A stretch of 6,352 nt of DNA from Bacteroidales bacterium (GCA_017618935.1 JAFZTG010000145.1:1-6352), one strand, 5' to 3'. Positions 1-5,985 are shown, counted from the stretch's first letter. The notes: generated from the letters alone by a model not told the origin. Numbers and translations are program-made.

Positions 1-584
1 GCATTCTTTGAAAGTTGCAGGTTTCCGTGTTCGTCGCGAACTCTGCGGAAAAGTTTGTCTGGATTGTTAAGGTACTGCCGAATATCACGGCTCATTTCTT
101 GCGCCGACTTTCCGTCACGAAGTCCCAAGTCGATAGACATTTCAAGTTCCTCTTTGAAAGCACCTTTGATATTCCACACCCTATCCGACAGGTTCAATCC
201 GTTTGTTTTCCGTTTTACAAATGTTTCTACCGCTTTTTCTGTTTGTGCATTATAAAATTTATTTATTTCGTTTGAAAACTGCTTATAACCACCAAAAAGA
301 TTGAAAATCTCGTTGTTCTTGTTGTTTGCATAAGTCCATTCGGCAGATACTCCGTTTACTATAGAAACATTTATGTCGTTTGCGTACTGGTCAAGAAGTT
401 TTTTCGCTTTGCTTTTTGTTTGTGGATAGTCATTGAACGTGAACGGCTTTTTGTCGTTGAAATTCTTAACGGAAGAACCAAGTTTAGTCGCTTCTGCAAT
501 GTATCTCTCGACAATGAGTTTTATTTGCCGTTGGTATTTTTCTATGCGTTTTCTGTGTTCACGCTCGTATTTTTCCAAATCCAT
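1..584 (-). CDS. Mu gpF-like minor head / head morphogenesis protein (N-terminal part)
   Basis: This minus-strand frame begins at the ATG complementary to 582-584 and stays open for 194 codons to the left edge, so the C-terminus and stop lie outside the window. The start is the only ATG before an in-frame stop at 633-635. Residues 1-30 are highly charged and probably helical. Residues 130-194 hold the recognisable part, with LSDRVWNIKGAFKEELEM followed by DGKSAQEMSRDIRQYLNNP and LFRRVRDEHGNLQLSK. I associate this block with the gpF-like minor head proteins common in Bacteroides phages, which sit near the portal vertex and help head assembly or DNA packaging. The family call comes from recalled similarity; the C-terminal MuF core is not in view. 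It is transcribed away from all other genes here, which is unusual for a head gene beside scaffold and capsid genes. Confidence 0.8.
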   Translation of the reverse strand, partial: MDLEKYEREHRKRIEKYQRQIKLIVERYIAEATKLGSSVKNFNDKKPFTFNDYPQTKSKAKKLLDQYANDINVSIVNGVSAEWTYANNKNNEIFNLFGGYKQFSNEINKFYNAQTEKAVETFVKRKTNGLNLSDRVWNIKGAFKEELEMSIDLGLRDGKSAQEMSRDIRQYLNNPDKLFRRVRDEHGNLQLSKN

Positions 585-674
585 CGAAAAAAAGTTTTTG
601 TCAAAAGTATTGATTTTTAGCAAAGATTTATTTTATTTGTGCTTGAAAATAAAACATAAATAAAAATTTGTACT
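585..674. promoter_or_regulatory. Divergent intergenic region, probable promoters
   Basis: These 90 A/T-rich bases separate the start codons of the leftward minor head gene and the rightward scaffold gene, so transcription of at least one of them should begin here. On the minus strand, 609-602 reads TACTTTTG, a full match to the Bacteroidetes -7 element TAnnTTTG, with the ATG 17 bases further on. No TTTG lies at the usual distance upstream of it. On the plus strand the best candidate is TTG at 643-645, then 17 bases, then AAAATTTG at 663-670, a one-mismatch -7 element that would put the start of transcription almost on the scaffold ATG. Neither candidate is complete. No terminator hairpin or clear operator repeat is seen. 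Confidence 0.35.
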
Positions 675-1328
675 ATGAAGGAAAAGATTTTACAGGCACT
701 AAAAACGAAGTTTTCAAGCTTCGGGTTTGGTGAAAAGGCACTTGACGGGGTTGCCACCTATCTAACAACGTCGGTAAAAGATGAGAAAGATATCGAAACC
801 GCAATAGCAGGGGTCGAAGGTCTTTTGAAAGTTTTTCAGTCCGAACAGGATTCTTTGCGTGGAGGCAAGTCCGAAGCAGAAAAGAAACTTGAAGAATTGA
901 AGAAACAAATCGAAGCACTTGGCGGAGGTAAAAAGGACGACGAACCAAAGCCTGCGGTTGACAAGGACGCTCCAGAATGGGCAAAAGCGATGCTTGAACA
1001 GATTTCAAAGCAGAACGAAAGATTGAACAGAATGGAAACTGAAAAATTGTCAAACGCACGAAAAAGTGAAATCGGCAAAATCATTGAAAAATTGCCGGAA
1101 AGTCTTAAAAAGTCATACCAGCGAATTTCGTTTGATTCTCTCAACGATGAGGACTACGACAAACTCAAAGGAGAGATAACGACGGAAGTAGATGCTATTG
1201 CAAAGGAAATGTCACAGAAAGGTGCAGTTTTCGGTGCTCCACAAGGTGGTGGTAATGATGAAGGACATAAAAGCGAGGTTTCAAAAGAGGAAGTCGAAGA
1301 TGTCGTTAATAAACTGAATATTAACTAA
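675..1328 (+). CDS. Capsid scaffold-like protein
   Basis: This 217-residue, very charged protein probably acts as the internal scaffold on which the capsid protein assembles. Residues 1-55 (starting MKEKILQALKTKFSSFGFG) form an N-terminal block I recognise from Bacteroides phage proteins encoded just before the capsid genes. Residues 56-85 look like a coiled coil rich in E, K and L, and end in a GGG turn. Residues 86-100 are a D/P/K-rich linker, and a second helical stretch runs from about 101 to 180. The tail (181-217) has a glycine-rich linker and a short acidic helix ending VNKLNIN. Long helices with flexible linkers, position directly before decoration and capsid genes, and lack of enzyme motifs all fit a scaffold. 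No protease serine/histidine signature is visible. The ATG at 675 has only an A/T-rich leader and no Shine-Dalgarno sequence. Confidence 0.7.
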   Translation: MKEKILQALKTKFSSFGFGEKALDGVATYLTTSVKDEKDIETAIAGVEGLLKVFQSEQDSLRGGKSEAEKKLEELKKQIEALGGGKKDDEPKPAVDKDAPEWAKAMLEQISKQNERLNRMETEKLSNARKSEIGKIIEKLPESLKKSYQRISFDSLNDEDYDKLKGEITTEVDAIAKEMSQKGAVFGAPQGGGNDEGHKSEVSKEEVEDVVNKLNIN

Positions 1329-1341
1329 AATTTTTACGAAA

Positions 1342-1731
1342 ATGAGCGGAACAACAGCAAATTTAGTAAACGACACCGTACAGATTGACAACGGACTTGA
1401 TTCAATCGTGGTAGTCAAAGACCTTGCCGACATTCCAGGCGGTGCGACATTGGATTGCTCTGACGATTCTTTGTCGGACTTGAAAGTGATTAAGGCAGGT
1501 CACGTAATCATTAAGACAAACGAAGGTGTTTACAAACCAATGCCTATCAGTGGCACAGGCTACGGAAGCAAAGGCGGAAGCGACGTGTTTGTCGGTATCT
1601 TGAAAAAATCAGTTTTGAAAGACAAACCATTTGCGGCAATTATGACGATGGGACAGATGAACAAGGCTTGTTCACCGTACACACTCACGTCAACTGAAAT
1701 GAACGGTTTGCCTAACATTCAATTCATTTAA
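1342..1731 (+). CDS. Putative capsid decoration protein
   Basis: This 129-residue protein starts 13 bases after the scaffold stop and ends just before the capsid gene, the position taken by gpD-type decoration proteins in lambda-like modules. It appears to be mostly beta strand. Residues 24-57 carry short hydrophobic strands (SIVVVKDLADIPGGATLD, then LKVIKAGHVIIKT), followed by a YKPMPISG loop, a glycine-rich segment near residues 72-80 and a VGILKKSVLKDKPFAAIMTMGQMN stretch in two parts. The pattern of an 'I/V-x-AGHVI' strand, a value-like loop, then 'VGIL' and 'A-I-MTMG' is typical of small decoration or head-fibre-base proteins that coat HK97-fold capsids. The role is inferred from fold pattern and position; there is no catalytic motif. 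It has no Shine-Dalgarno sequence (leader is A/T-rich). A head fibre protein or unknown capsid accessory is the main alternative. Confidence 0.55.
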   Translation: MSGTTANLVNDTVQIDNGLDSIVVVKDLADIPGGATLDCSDDSLSDLKVIKAGHVIIKTNEGVYKPMPISGTGYGSKGGSDVFVGILKKSVLKDKPFAAIMTMGQMNKACSPYTLTSTEMNGLPNIQFI

Positions 1732-1733
1732 GA

Positions 1734-1742
1734 GGGAGGTGA
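1734..1742 (+). promoter_or_regulatory. Strong Shine-Dalgarno site of the major capsid gene
   Basis: GGGAGGTGA lies six bases (counted from the GGAGG core at 1735-1739) before the ATG at 1746, an ideal spacing and an eight-base match (GGAGGTGA) to the 3' end of 16S rRNA. The site begins immediately after the TAA of the preceding gene. Every other start in the window lacks such a site, so this one marks the capsid gene out for strong or separately controlled translation. Confidence 0.85.
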
Positions 1743-1745
1743 ACT

Positions 1746-3095
1746 ATGGAAAGGTCATTATTCATTCAGTATGCTGAAAAGTTTTTTGCACCAATCATTT
1801 CCGCAATCACAGAAAAGTGGAACGGAAAGAAACGAGAGGAACAGCTTTTGTATAAGCAAATGCTTACACCAGATTATTCCTCTGATTTGAAATTCGGTGC
1901 AGACAAAATCAACCATTCTATTGTTGCGGCTGACGTCGTTTCAATGGATTCAAGTTTGCCGTTGAAAAAACGTGATTCCTTCCAACGTGTTTACGGTGAC
2001 ATTCCAAAACTTGGATTGAAATTCGTGAAACGAGAAAAAGAAATCACTGAAATCAACACTATGATTGCACGTGGTGTTAAACAAGCGCAAATTGCGGCAA
2101 AAATCTTCGATGATGTTGCAAAATGTATGAAAGGTATCGATGTACGCAAGGAAATTATTTTCTTGCAAGGTATCTCGACCGGTGTTGCAATTGCAGATAG
2201 TGATAACAACAAAGGAATAGGAATCCGTGTAGATTACGGATACAAGGAAGAAAATTTCTTGCGTGCAAAGAAACGCTGGAACACAAACGGAGAAACACCT
2301 GTTGACGACCTTGAAGAAGTGTTTGCAAAGGCAGAGGCAGACGGCAACCAAATCAACGTTGTGATGATGTCGAAGAAATACTACGACTATTTCAAGAAAT
2401 CAGATCAAGGCAAGGTTTTGGCTGCAAATTACAGCGGTTACAATTTCAGTTCCGTTGCAAATCTTGGTATTCCTGCGAACACCGTTTTCCAATCGGCATT
2501 CAAAGACCACTTCGGTGCAGATTTGATTATCGTCAATTCTTCTTTCCGTGTTGAAAAGGACGGTGTTCTAACAACGGTACGTCCATTCGAGGAAGCAAAC
2601 ATTGTTTGTTTGCCAGACCGCAATGTAGGTCGTTTGGTTTACGGCACATTGGCAGAGGAAACAAACCCTGTCAACGGAGTTGTGTACCAATCGGCAGGAG
2701 AAGGTACTTTGATATCGAAGTATTCAAAGACCGACCCGTTGGAAGAATTCACGGCAGGCCAGGCTTTGGCAATTCCTGTCATAGACAACGGAGACCAAAT
2801 CTACGTTATGCAGGCAGGTGTTGACGCTCTTGGTTTCTCACCAGACAAATTAACGTTCACATCGGCAGCCGACACTACTGGCAAGAAAGTAGTTGTAACT
2901 ACCGACGCAGAATCATTGTCGAGCGTTTCAGTTCCAACTGGAGGCTCTTGGGCAACCGTTACATTCAGTGGCAAGGAAGTTCTTGTGAAAGTTTCCGCTA
3001 ATACGGCAACTGGAGCAACCGACCGTGTTACAACCGTAACAGTAACCGATAGTCTTGGCCAGACTGGAACATTCACCGTAACTCAAGAAGACTAA
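1746..3095 (+). CDS. Major capsid protein with C-terminal BACON-like domain
   Basis: This 449-residue protein is the likely HK97-fold capsid subunit. The fold is inferred from size, order and pattern. Residues 1-60 form an N-terminal arm. Residues 66-110 (DSSLPLKKRDSFQRVYGDIP, then KFVKREKEITEINTMIARG) match the extended-loop and following helix region seen in gpE-like capsid proteins. Residues 120-300 carry the alternating helices and strands of the peripheral and axial domains, and residues 335-358 (ALAIPVIDNGDQIYVMQAG) close the core. Residues 363-449 are an added domain that starts with FSPDKLTFTSAADTTG and ends FTVTQED, the strand pattern of BACON/Ig-like domains, probably exposed on the capsid surface. 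The tail tube protein carries a close copy. The gene has a strong Shine-Dalgarno sequence, unlike its neighbours. Capsid identity is more secure than the binding role of the added domain. Confidence 0.88.
   Translation: MERSLFIQYAEKFFAPIISAITEKWNGKKREEQLLYKQMLTPDYSSDLKFGADKINHSIVAADVVSMDSSLPLKKRDSFQRVYGDIPKLGLKFVKREKEITEINTMIARGVKQAQIAAKIFDDVAKCMKGIDVRKEIIFLQGISTGVAIADSDNNKGIGIRVDYGYKEENFLRAKKRWNTNGETPVDDLEEVFAKAEADGNQINVVMMSKKYYDYFKKSDQGKVLAANYSGYNFSSVANLGIPANTVFQSAFKDHFGADLIIVNSSFRVEKDGVLTTVRPFEEANIVCLPDRNVGRLVYGTLAEETNPVNGVVYQSAGEGTLISKYSKTDPLEEFTAGQALAIPVIDNGDQIYVMQAGVDALGFSPDKLTFTSAADTTGKKVVVTTDAESLSSVSVPTGGSWATVTFSGKEVLVKVSANTATGATDRVTTVTVTDSLGQTGTFTVTQED
2838..3092 (+). repeat. BACON-like domain coding segment, copy 1 (capsid protein)
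   Basis: This segment encodes residues 365-449 of the capsid protein and is related to 5191-5436 in the tail tube gene. Hand alignment gives about 46 identical residues of 82 aligned, with one three-residue gap. The longest exact DNA match is the 19 bases TAACGTTCACATCGGCAGC at 2851-2869 and 5204-5222. Identity is concentrated in the first strand and turn (SPDxLTFTSAAD), a central ATVT-SGK block and the VxANTAxGA turn. Confidence 0.85.
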
Positions 3096-3109
3096 AAACC
3101 AGAAATGCT

Positions 3110-3436
3110 ATGACGGTACAAGACGGATTACGGTCGATAAATGAATACCCAATCAAAGGAGCGGTGCTTTCGAGCATCGCCACCTTGAGAGGGATTACAT
3201 TGACAGCGGAGTTGACGGAAGCGACTATGAAAAGCAAGGCTTACAGATTGGCTACGGCAGATGTGTACAAGTTTATTGCATTCGCACCGAACATTTCACA
3301 AGGTGGGGTATCGGTATCGTTCACAGACGCACAAAGAAACGAGTTCAAACGTATCGCAAACAGCATTTATGGCGAACTTGGAGAGGAAACGGTTGAAACA
3401 GCTACAGTCTTTGGTTATAAAGGTTCATCGTTATGA
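3110..3436 (+). CDS. Head-tail connector-like protein (DUF6706-type)
   Basis: This 108-residue protein lies 14 bases after the capsid gene. The sequence is mainly helical: a first helix with MTVQDGLRSINEYPIKGAV, a second region GITLTAELTEATMKSKAYRL, then ADVYKFIAFAPNISQGG and a final helix SFTDAQRNEFKRIANSIYGE. I recall this layout, including the APN(I/V)SQGG-x-S-x-SFTDxQR stretch, from a family of Bacteroides phage proteins labelled DUF6706. Size, helical content and position right after the capsid gene suggest the adaptor that docks on the portal, like gp6/gp15-type connectors. The connector role is inferred from gene order. An ATG at 3105 is followed at once by an in-frame TGA, so 3110 is the start. 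Its stop overlaps the next start by four bases. Confidence 0.6.
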   Translation: MTVQDGLRSINEYPIKGAVLSSIATLRGITLTAELTEATMKSKAYRLATADVYKFIAFAPNISQGGVSVSFTDAQRNEFKRIANSIYGELGEETVETATVFGYKGSSL

Positions 3437-3759
3437 TACTTGAAAACGGACATATTACTCTTTACACAAAGTCTGGGGGCGGAGTTGACAGCGAAAACAA
3501 TCCCGTTCCCCCTACTTTGGTAGAGGTAAATGTTCCTTGTCAGTATCAGCAGAAAAGTAGTTCCAACAGCGGTGAATACGTTGGAGGTAAATATGCTTCT
3601 GCAAGTTATGAAGTGTTCATTGACATTGCACATAAAGATTCGGTGCTGAATTCTGCAAAGTTCAAATTGTATGGTGAGATAGCCGGCGATTTGGGAGAAT
3701 ACCAGATAGCGAAAGCAGATTTTTTGGATTTGGTAGGTCAAATTAAGATAAGCGTGTAG
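3433..3759 (+). CDS. Head closure / head-tail joining protein
   Basis: This 108-residue protein starts within the ATGA overlap at 3433-3436, so its translation is probably coupled to the connector gene. It looks like a small beta-barrel protein. The N-terminus (MILENGHITLYTKSGGGVDS) opens with strands, a loop with NPVPPT follows, and then a VNVPCQYQQKSS strand, a YASASYEVFIDIAH strand and a C-terminal LGEYQIAKADFLDLVGQIKI strand pair. Short beta proteins in this slot, after the connector and before a gp10-like gene, are usually the head-closure protein that plugs the connector after packaging (SPP1 gp16 / HK97 gp8 class). The assignment rests on order, length and strand pattern, since the sequences of this class are poorly conserved. 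Confidence 0.55.
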   Translation: MILENGHITLYTKSGGGVDSENNPVPPTLVEVNVPCQYQQKSSSNSGEYVGGKYASASYEVFIDIAHKDSVLNSAKFKLYGEIAGDLGEYQIAKADFLDLVGQIKISV

Positions 3760-3761
3760 TT

Positions 3762-4238
3762 ATGGGAATCAAGGCTAATCAGTCAGCTGCAGACATTCAA
3801 AGACAACTCTTAAAAGAGATGGAGAATGTTGAACGCAACATTGAGTATTTTTTGACGAAAATAGGTGAAAGTTGCGTACGTCTTATGCGTAACGGTTCTG
3901 AAAAAAGCGGCAAAGACTATAAAGACCATAGTGGTAATCTTCGTTCAAGTTGTGGTTATGCCATAGCAAAGGACGGAAGAATTATCAATGTTGGCGGTTT
4001 TGTTGGCAAAGGAGATGAAGGCAAGGCAACTGGGAAGAATATCGCAATACAAATTGCCGAGAATAAATCAGTCGGTGGAAAATACAGCTTTGTTCTTGTA
4101 GCAGGAATGAACTATGCAAGTTACGTTCAGGCAATGGGATATGATGTAATGGAAAGTGCCGAACTAAATGCAATCAAGTTGGTAAATGAATTGAAGACAA
4201 AGGATTTGACAAAGAATTTGAGAAATGGCAACTCGTAA
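3762..4238 (+). CDS. HK97 gp10-like neck / tail completion protein
   Basis: This 158-residue protein starts two bases after the previous stop. Residues 8-45 form a long helix (DIQRQLLKEMENVERNIEYF). After it comes the motif DHSGNLRSSCGY near residues 55-66, the typical 'TGxLRxSI' strand start of gp10-like proteins. The C-terminal half has VLVAGMNYASYVQAMGYDVM (residues 111-130), which matches the family's 'v-aGmxYAxyVE-xGydVl' signature, followed by a final helix. The family (HK97 gp10, Mu gpG-like) acts at the head-tail interface or in tail completion. The segment at 82-100 (GKGDEGKATGKNIA) is a flexible loop. Its last 14 bases overlap the next gene, a sign of a tightly packed operon. Confidence 0.72.
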   Translation: MGIKANQSAADIQRQLLKEMENVERNIEYFLTKIGESCVRLMRNGSEKSGKDYKDHSGNLRSSCGYAIAKDGRIINVGGFVGKGDEGKATGKNIAIQIAENKSVGGKYSFVLVAGMNYASYVQAMGYDVMESAELNAIKLVNELKTKDLTKNLRNGNS

Positions 4239-4650
4239 GACAACATCGGACGTAATCAACGACGTGATTGTACTGATAAAAGCCTCGCAACTTTTGTCGG
4301 CTGTGAATGGTTCTATCTACAAGAGCCAGAACAGACCGATAGGAAGCAAGTCGGAGGATATTGTTGTGAATTGTATTGCGAGCTCATTTGAACAAGTCCA
4401 AGAGTTTTCGGTGAATGTGAACATTTTTGTTCCACGTATCGAGGCGGACGGAGCAAATGTGTATTTGCAGGACACTGCGAGAATTGCACAGATAAGCACC
4501 GCTTTGAACGAATTTGTCGAGGGAATTATTTCCGACGAATACAAGATTGAATGTGCAAATGCAGTTAATTACGATGAAGTTCCACAGATAAACCAAGACT
4601 ATGTAAACATAACGTTAAGATTGTACAGGTTAAGTCAAACATTAAGTTAA
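4225..4650 (+). CDS. Tail terminator-like protein
   Basis: This 141-residue protein starts inside the end of the previous gene (14-base overlap) in a different frame. A first helix (TTSDVINDVIVLIKASQLLS) is followed by an INGSIYK-like strand (VNGSIYKSQNRPIGSKSEDI), a strand with FSVNVNIFVPRIEADGANVY, a helix containing RIAQISTALNEFVEGI and a last strand QDYVNITLRLYRLS. This helix/strand order and the closing 'Y-N-x-RL-x-R' strand are typical of gpU / HK97 gp11-type tail terminators, which cap the tube and set its length with the tape measure. Position between the gp10-like gene and the tail tube gene agrees. Function is inferred from order and pattern. Confidence 0.6.
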   Translation: MATRKTTSDVINDVIVLIKASQLLSAVNGSIYKSQNRPIGSKSEDIVVNCIASSFEQVQEFSVNVNIFVPRIEADGANVYLQDTARIAQISTALNEFVEGIISDEYKIECANAVNYDEVPQINQDYVNITLRLYRLSQTLS

Positions 4651-4674
4651 ACCAATAAAAAATTTATAAAAGCT

Positions 4675-5439
4675 ATGGGAAAGTTAATTATGGGTTGGTC
4701 TAAGTGCGATATCAGAATCGGCAAGACCATTTTCGACCAGAGCACAGGAGCGGAGTCAATGGCTACGTTGCTGAAATCTATCGGAACAATCAATTACCAG
4801 TCCACCACAATGGAAGTTGCCGACGGCGACGAACTTGTTGCACGTGAGACTGGCGGAAAAATCGTTGCACGTGAACAGAACGACGGAGATATTACAATCA
4901 ATACGAGAGTAATTGAACCGAAAACGGAGTTGTTCACAGAGTTGTTCGGAACTGCGGCAGAGGCAGACGGGGGTGTGCAGGTTTCAACCCACATAGTCGA
5001 AGACTACTACTCTATCGTTGTAGTTCCAAAGAACAAAGGAGCAATCGGTATCAAGGCAAAAAAATGTTCAGTCATTTTCAAGCCGGGTTGGTCTGACACT
5101 GACGGACACTATGCCGACATCACGTTTACAATCGTTGTCTGCCAAGATGGCAACTTGTACACTCGTTTTGTCAAGACAGGTGCAACCGTTTCGCCTGACA
5201 GCCTAACGTTCACATCGGCAGCAGACAGCACAGGAAAGACAATAACAGTTACCACAAACGCCGATTCAATCTCGGCAGTGTCGAATGCTGAATTCGCAAC
5301 TGTTACTGTAAGTGGCAAGGTTGCTACCGTGAAGGTAACGGCAAACACGGCTTCTGGTGCAGAGGCAAGAACGGCGAACATTACTATCACGGATTCGTGG
5401 GGCAATGTTGTGAACGTTCCAGTATCACAATCTGCATAG
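4675..5439 (+). CDS. Major tail tube protein with C-terminal BACON-like domain
   Basis: This 254-residue protein probably forms the stacked rings of the tail tube. Residues 1-168 are the core: the start (MGWSKCDIRIG after residue 5), TLLKSIGTINYQSTTMEV, ELVARETGGKIVAREQNDGD, TRVIEPKTEL, VVVPKNKGAIGIKA and KPGWSDTDGHYADITFTI form a conserved pattern I recognise in tube proteins of Bacteroides phages. Residues 170-254 are a BACON/Ig-like domain (SPDSLTFTSAADSTG to VPVSQSA), as in the capsid protein, likely displayed on the tube surface like lambda gpV's C-terminal Ig domain. The ATG at 4690 (residue 6) is an alternative start and may be the true one, since related proteins start close to it. 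The leader is A/T-rich with no Shine-Dalgarno sequence. No sheath gene precedes it. Confidence 0.85.
   Translation: MGKLIMGWSKCDIRIGKTIFDQSTGAESMATLLKSIGTINYQSTTMEVADGDELVARETGGKIVAREQNDGDITINTRVIEPKTELFTELFGTAAEADGGVQVSTHIVEDYYSIVVVPKNKGAIGIKAKKCSVIFKPGWSDTDGHYADITFTIVVCQDGNLYTRFVKTGATVSPDSLTFTSAADSTGKTITVTTNADSISAVSNAEFATVTVSGKVATVKVTANTASGAEARTANITITDSWGNVVNVPVSQSA
5191..5436 (+). repeat. BACON-like domain coding segment, copy 2 (tail tube protein)
   Basis: This segment encodes residues 173-254 of the tail tube protein and is the partner of 2838-3092. Compared with the capsid copy it lacks three residues between the second and third strand regions, and its last strand has diverged most (VNVPVSQSA against TGTFTVTQED). 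The 19-base exact match lies at 5204-5222. Both copies sit at the very C-terminus of their protein, as expected of a domain added by recombination without disturbing the core fold. Confidence 0.85.
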
Positions 5440-5457
5440 TGAAAAACGAACACCAAC

Positions 5458-5485
5458 GGGGCGGAGTAAAAACCGCCCCATTTTT
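5458..5485 (+). terminator. Intrinsic terminator-like hairpin after the tail tube gene
   Basis: GGGGCGG (5458-5464) pairs with CCGCCCC (5473-5479) in a 7-bp, almost all G/C stem with an eight-base loop AGTAAAAA, followed by ATTTTT. This is a standard intrinsic terminator shape. It begins 18 bases after the tail tube stop and ends nine bases before the next ATG, so transcription probably drops here, and the hairpin also lies in the leader of the chaperone gene. No clear new promoter follows, so partial read-through is likely needed for downstream expression. Confidence 0.8.
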
Positions 5486-5493
5486 ACTTTGAT

Positions 5494-5985
5494 ATGGAGA
5501 GAATAGAAAAAAAAGTAGCAGACACGTTGCTTGAAAGAGGTGAGAAAATCATCTTGGAAGGCAATGAGTATGAGATAGCACCGCCGACAATTGCAACTAT
5601 GGTGCTTGTAAGTGAAAAGATTTCGGAGTTTCCTGTTATTGAAACAGACTTCGACAACGGAGAGGATTTGCTTTTCAGTATGCTGTCGAATGCAAAAGAC
5701 TGCGGTCTTGTTGCCGACATTGCGGCTATACTGATACTCGGTGCAAAGGAGTATAAAAAGGCAATTAATGTTTCAAGGATTGCAAGGATTTTTGGACGGA
5801 GCGAAAGCAAGTTTGATAAGATACGAAATGCAGTTCTTAATAGCAGCCCACAGACACTCGACAAGATTGTTGGAATAGCGGGGAAAGGGATGCAGGTGGG
5901 TGATTTTTTTTCTGTTATAACTTTCCTAAACAAAGTAAATCTGACGAAGCAGACGAAGTCAAAAACGACTCAATCTGGGCAATGA
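5494..5985 (+). CDS. Tail assembly chaperone, short form (gpG-like)
   Basis: This 163-residue protein follows the tail tube gene, the place of the tail assembly chaperone that holds the tape measure protein during tube assembly. It is mostly helical: residues 1-20 are a charged start, 25-40 hold EYEIAPPTIATMVLVSEKI, residues 58-90 have the helix pair LLFSMLSNAKDCGLVADIAAI, and residues 92-115 are rich in K and R. Near the end (residues 136-141, GDFFSV) lies a T TTT TTT slippery heptamer in the zero frame, where ribosomes could slip to the -1 frame and make a longer form. The sequence is not recognised beyond general family similarity to such proteins; position plus the frameshift signal carry the assignment. 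The ATG at 5494 has no Shine-Dalgarno sequence and lies right after a terminator-like hairpin. Confidence 0.72.
   Translation: MERIEKKVADTLLERGEKIILEGNEYEIAPPTIATMVLVSEKISEFPVIETDFDNGEDLLFSMLSNAKDCGLVADIAAILILGAKEYKKAINVSRIARIFGRSESKFDKIRNAVLNSSPQTLDKIVGIAGKGMQVGDFFSVITFLNKVNLTKQTKSKTTQSGQ
5904..5910 (+). other. Programmed -1 frameshift slippery site T TTT TTT
   Basis: The eight-T run at 5904-5911 places T TTT TTT with TTT codons at 5905-5907 and 5908-5910 in the zero frame of the chaperone gene, the X XXY YYZ arrangement needed for tandem -1 slippage. The -1 frame is open from 5910 to the TAA at 6192-6194. A weak hairpin (ACTTT 5920-5924 with AAAGT 5932-5936) follows after nine bases. Purine-rich stretches AAAGGG (5884-5889) and AGGTG (5894-5898) upstream could act as internal Shine-Dalgarno-like stimulators. 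The slippery geometry is clear; the stimulators are uncertain. Confidence 0.75.

Noticed and set aside
15..275. Plus-strand open frames in the first 660 bases.
   Set aside because: They are antisense to the minus-strand minor head frame, whose protein shows clear family-like motifs; the plus-strand translations are F/C/S-rich shadows.
643..674. TTG, 17 bases, AAAATTTG as a plus-strand promoter giving a nearly leaderless scaffold mRNA.
   Set aside because: The -7 element has a mismatch in an A/T-rich region where such matches arise by chance, and the predicted start falls on the ATG; kept only as a weak note in the intergenic entry.
2606..2824. A 72-codon plus-strand frame inside the capsid gene.
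   Set aside because: It is an alternate-frame shadow with R/G/C-rich composition and no start context, while the capsid frame is continuous through it.
5507..5514. A run of eight A bases giving A AAA AAA in the zero frame near the start of the chaperone gene, a second possible slippery site.
   Set aside because: The -1 frame meets a TGA after six codons (AGT AGC AGA CAC GTT GCT TGA), so slippage would only yield a short dead product; no useful fusion results.
5484..5933. A 149-codon open frame on the minus strand across the chaperone gene.
   Set aside because: It lies wholly antisense to a gene with good positional and motif support, its translation is low-complexity S/L/I-rich, and it has no plausible leader.
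5982..5984. The ATG at 5982 as the start of an independent 70-residue gene.
   Set aside because: The frame is open well upstream to a correctly phased slippery heptamer, the sequence around the ATG reads as a continuous segment, and there is no ribosome binding site; reinitiation remains a lesser possibility.
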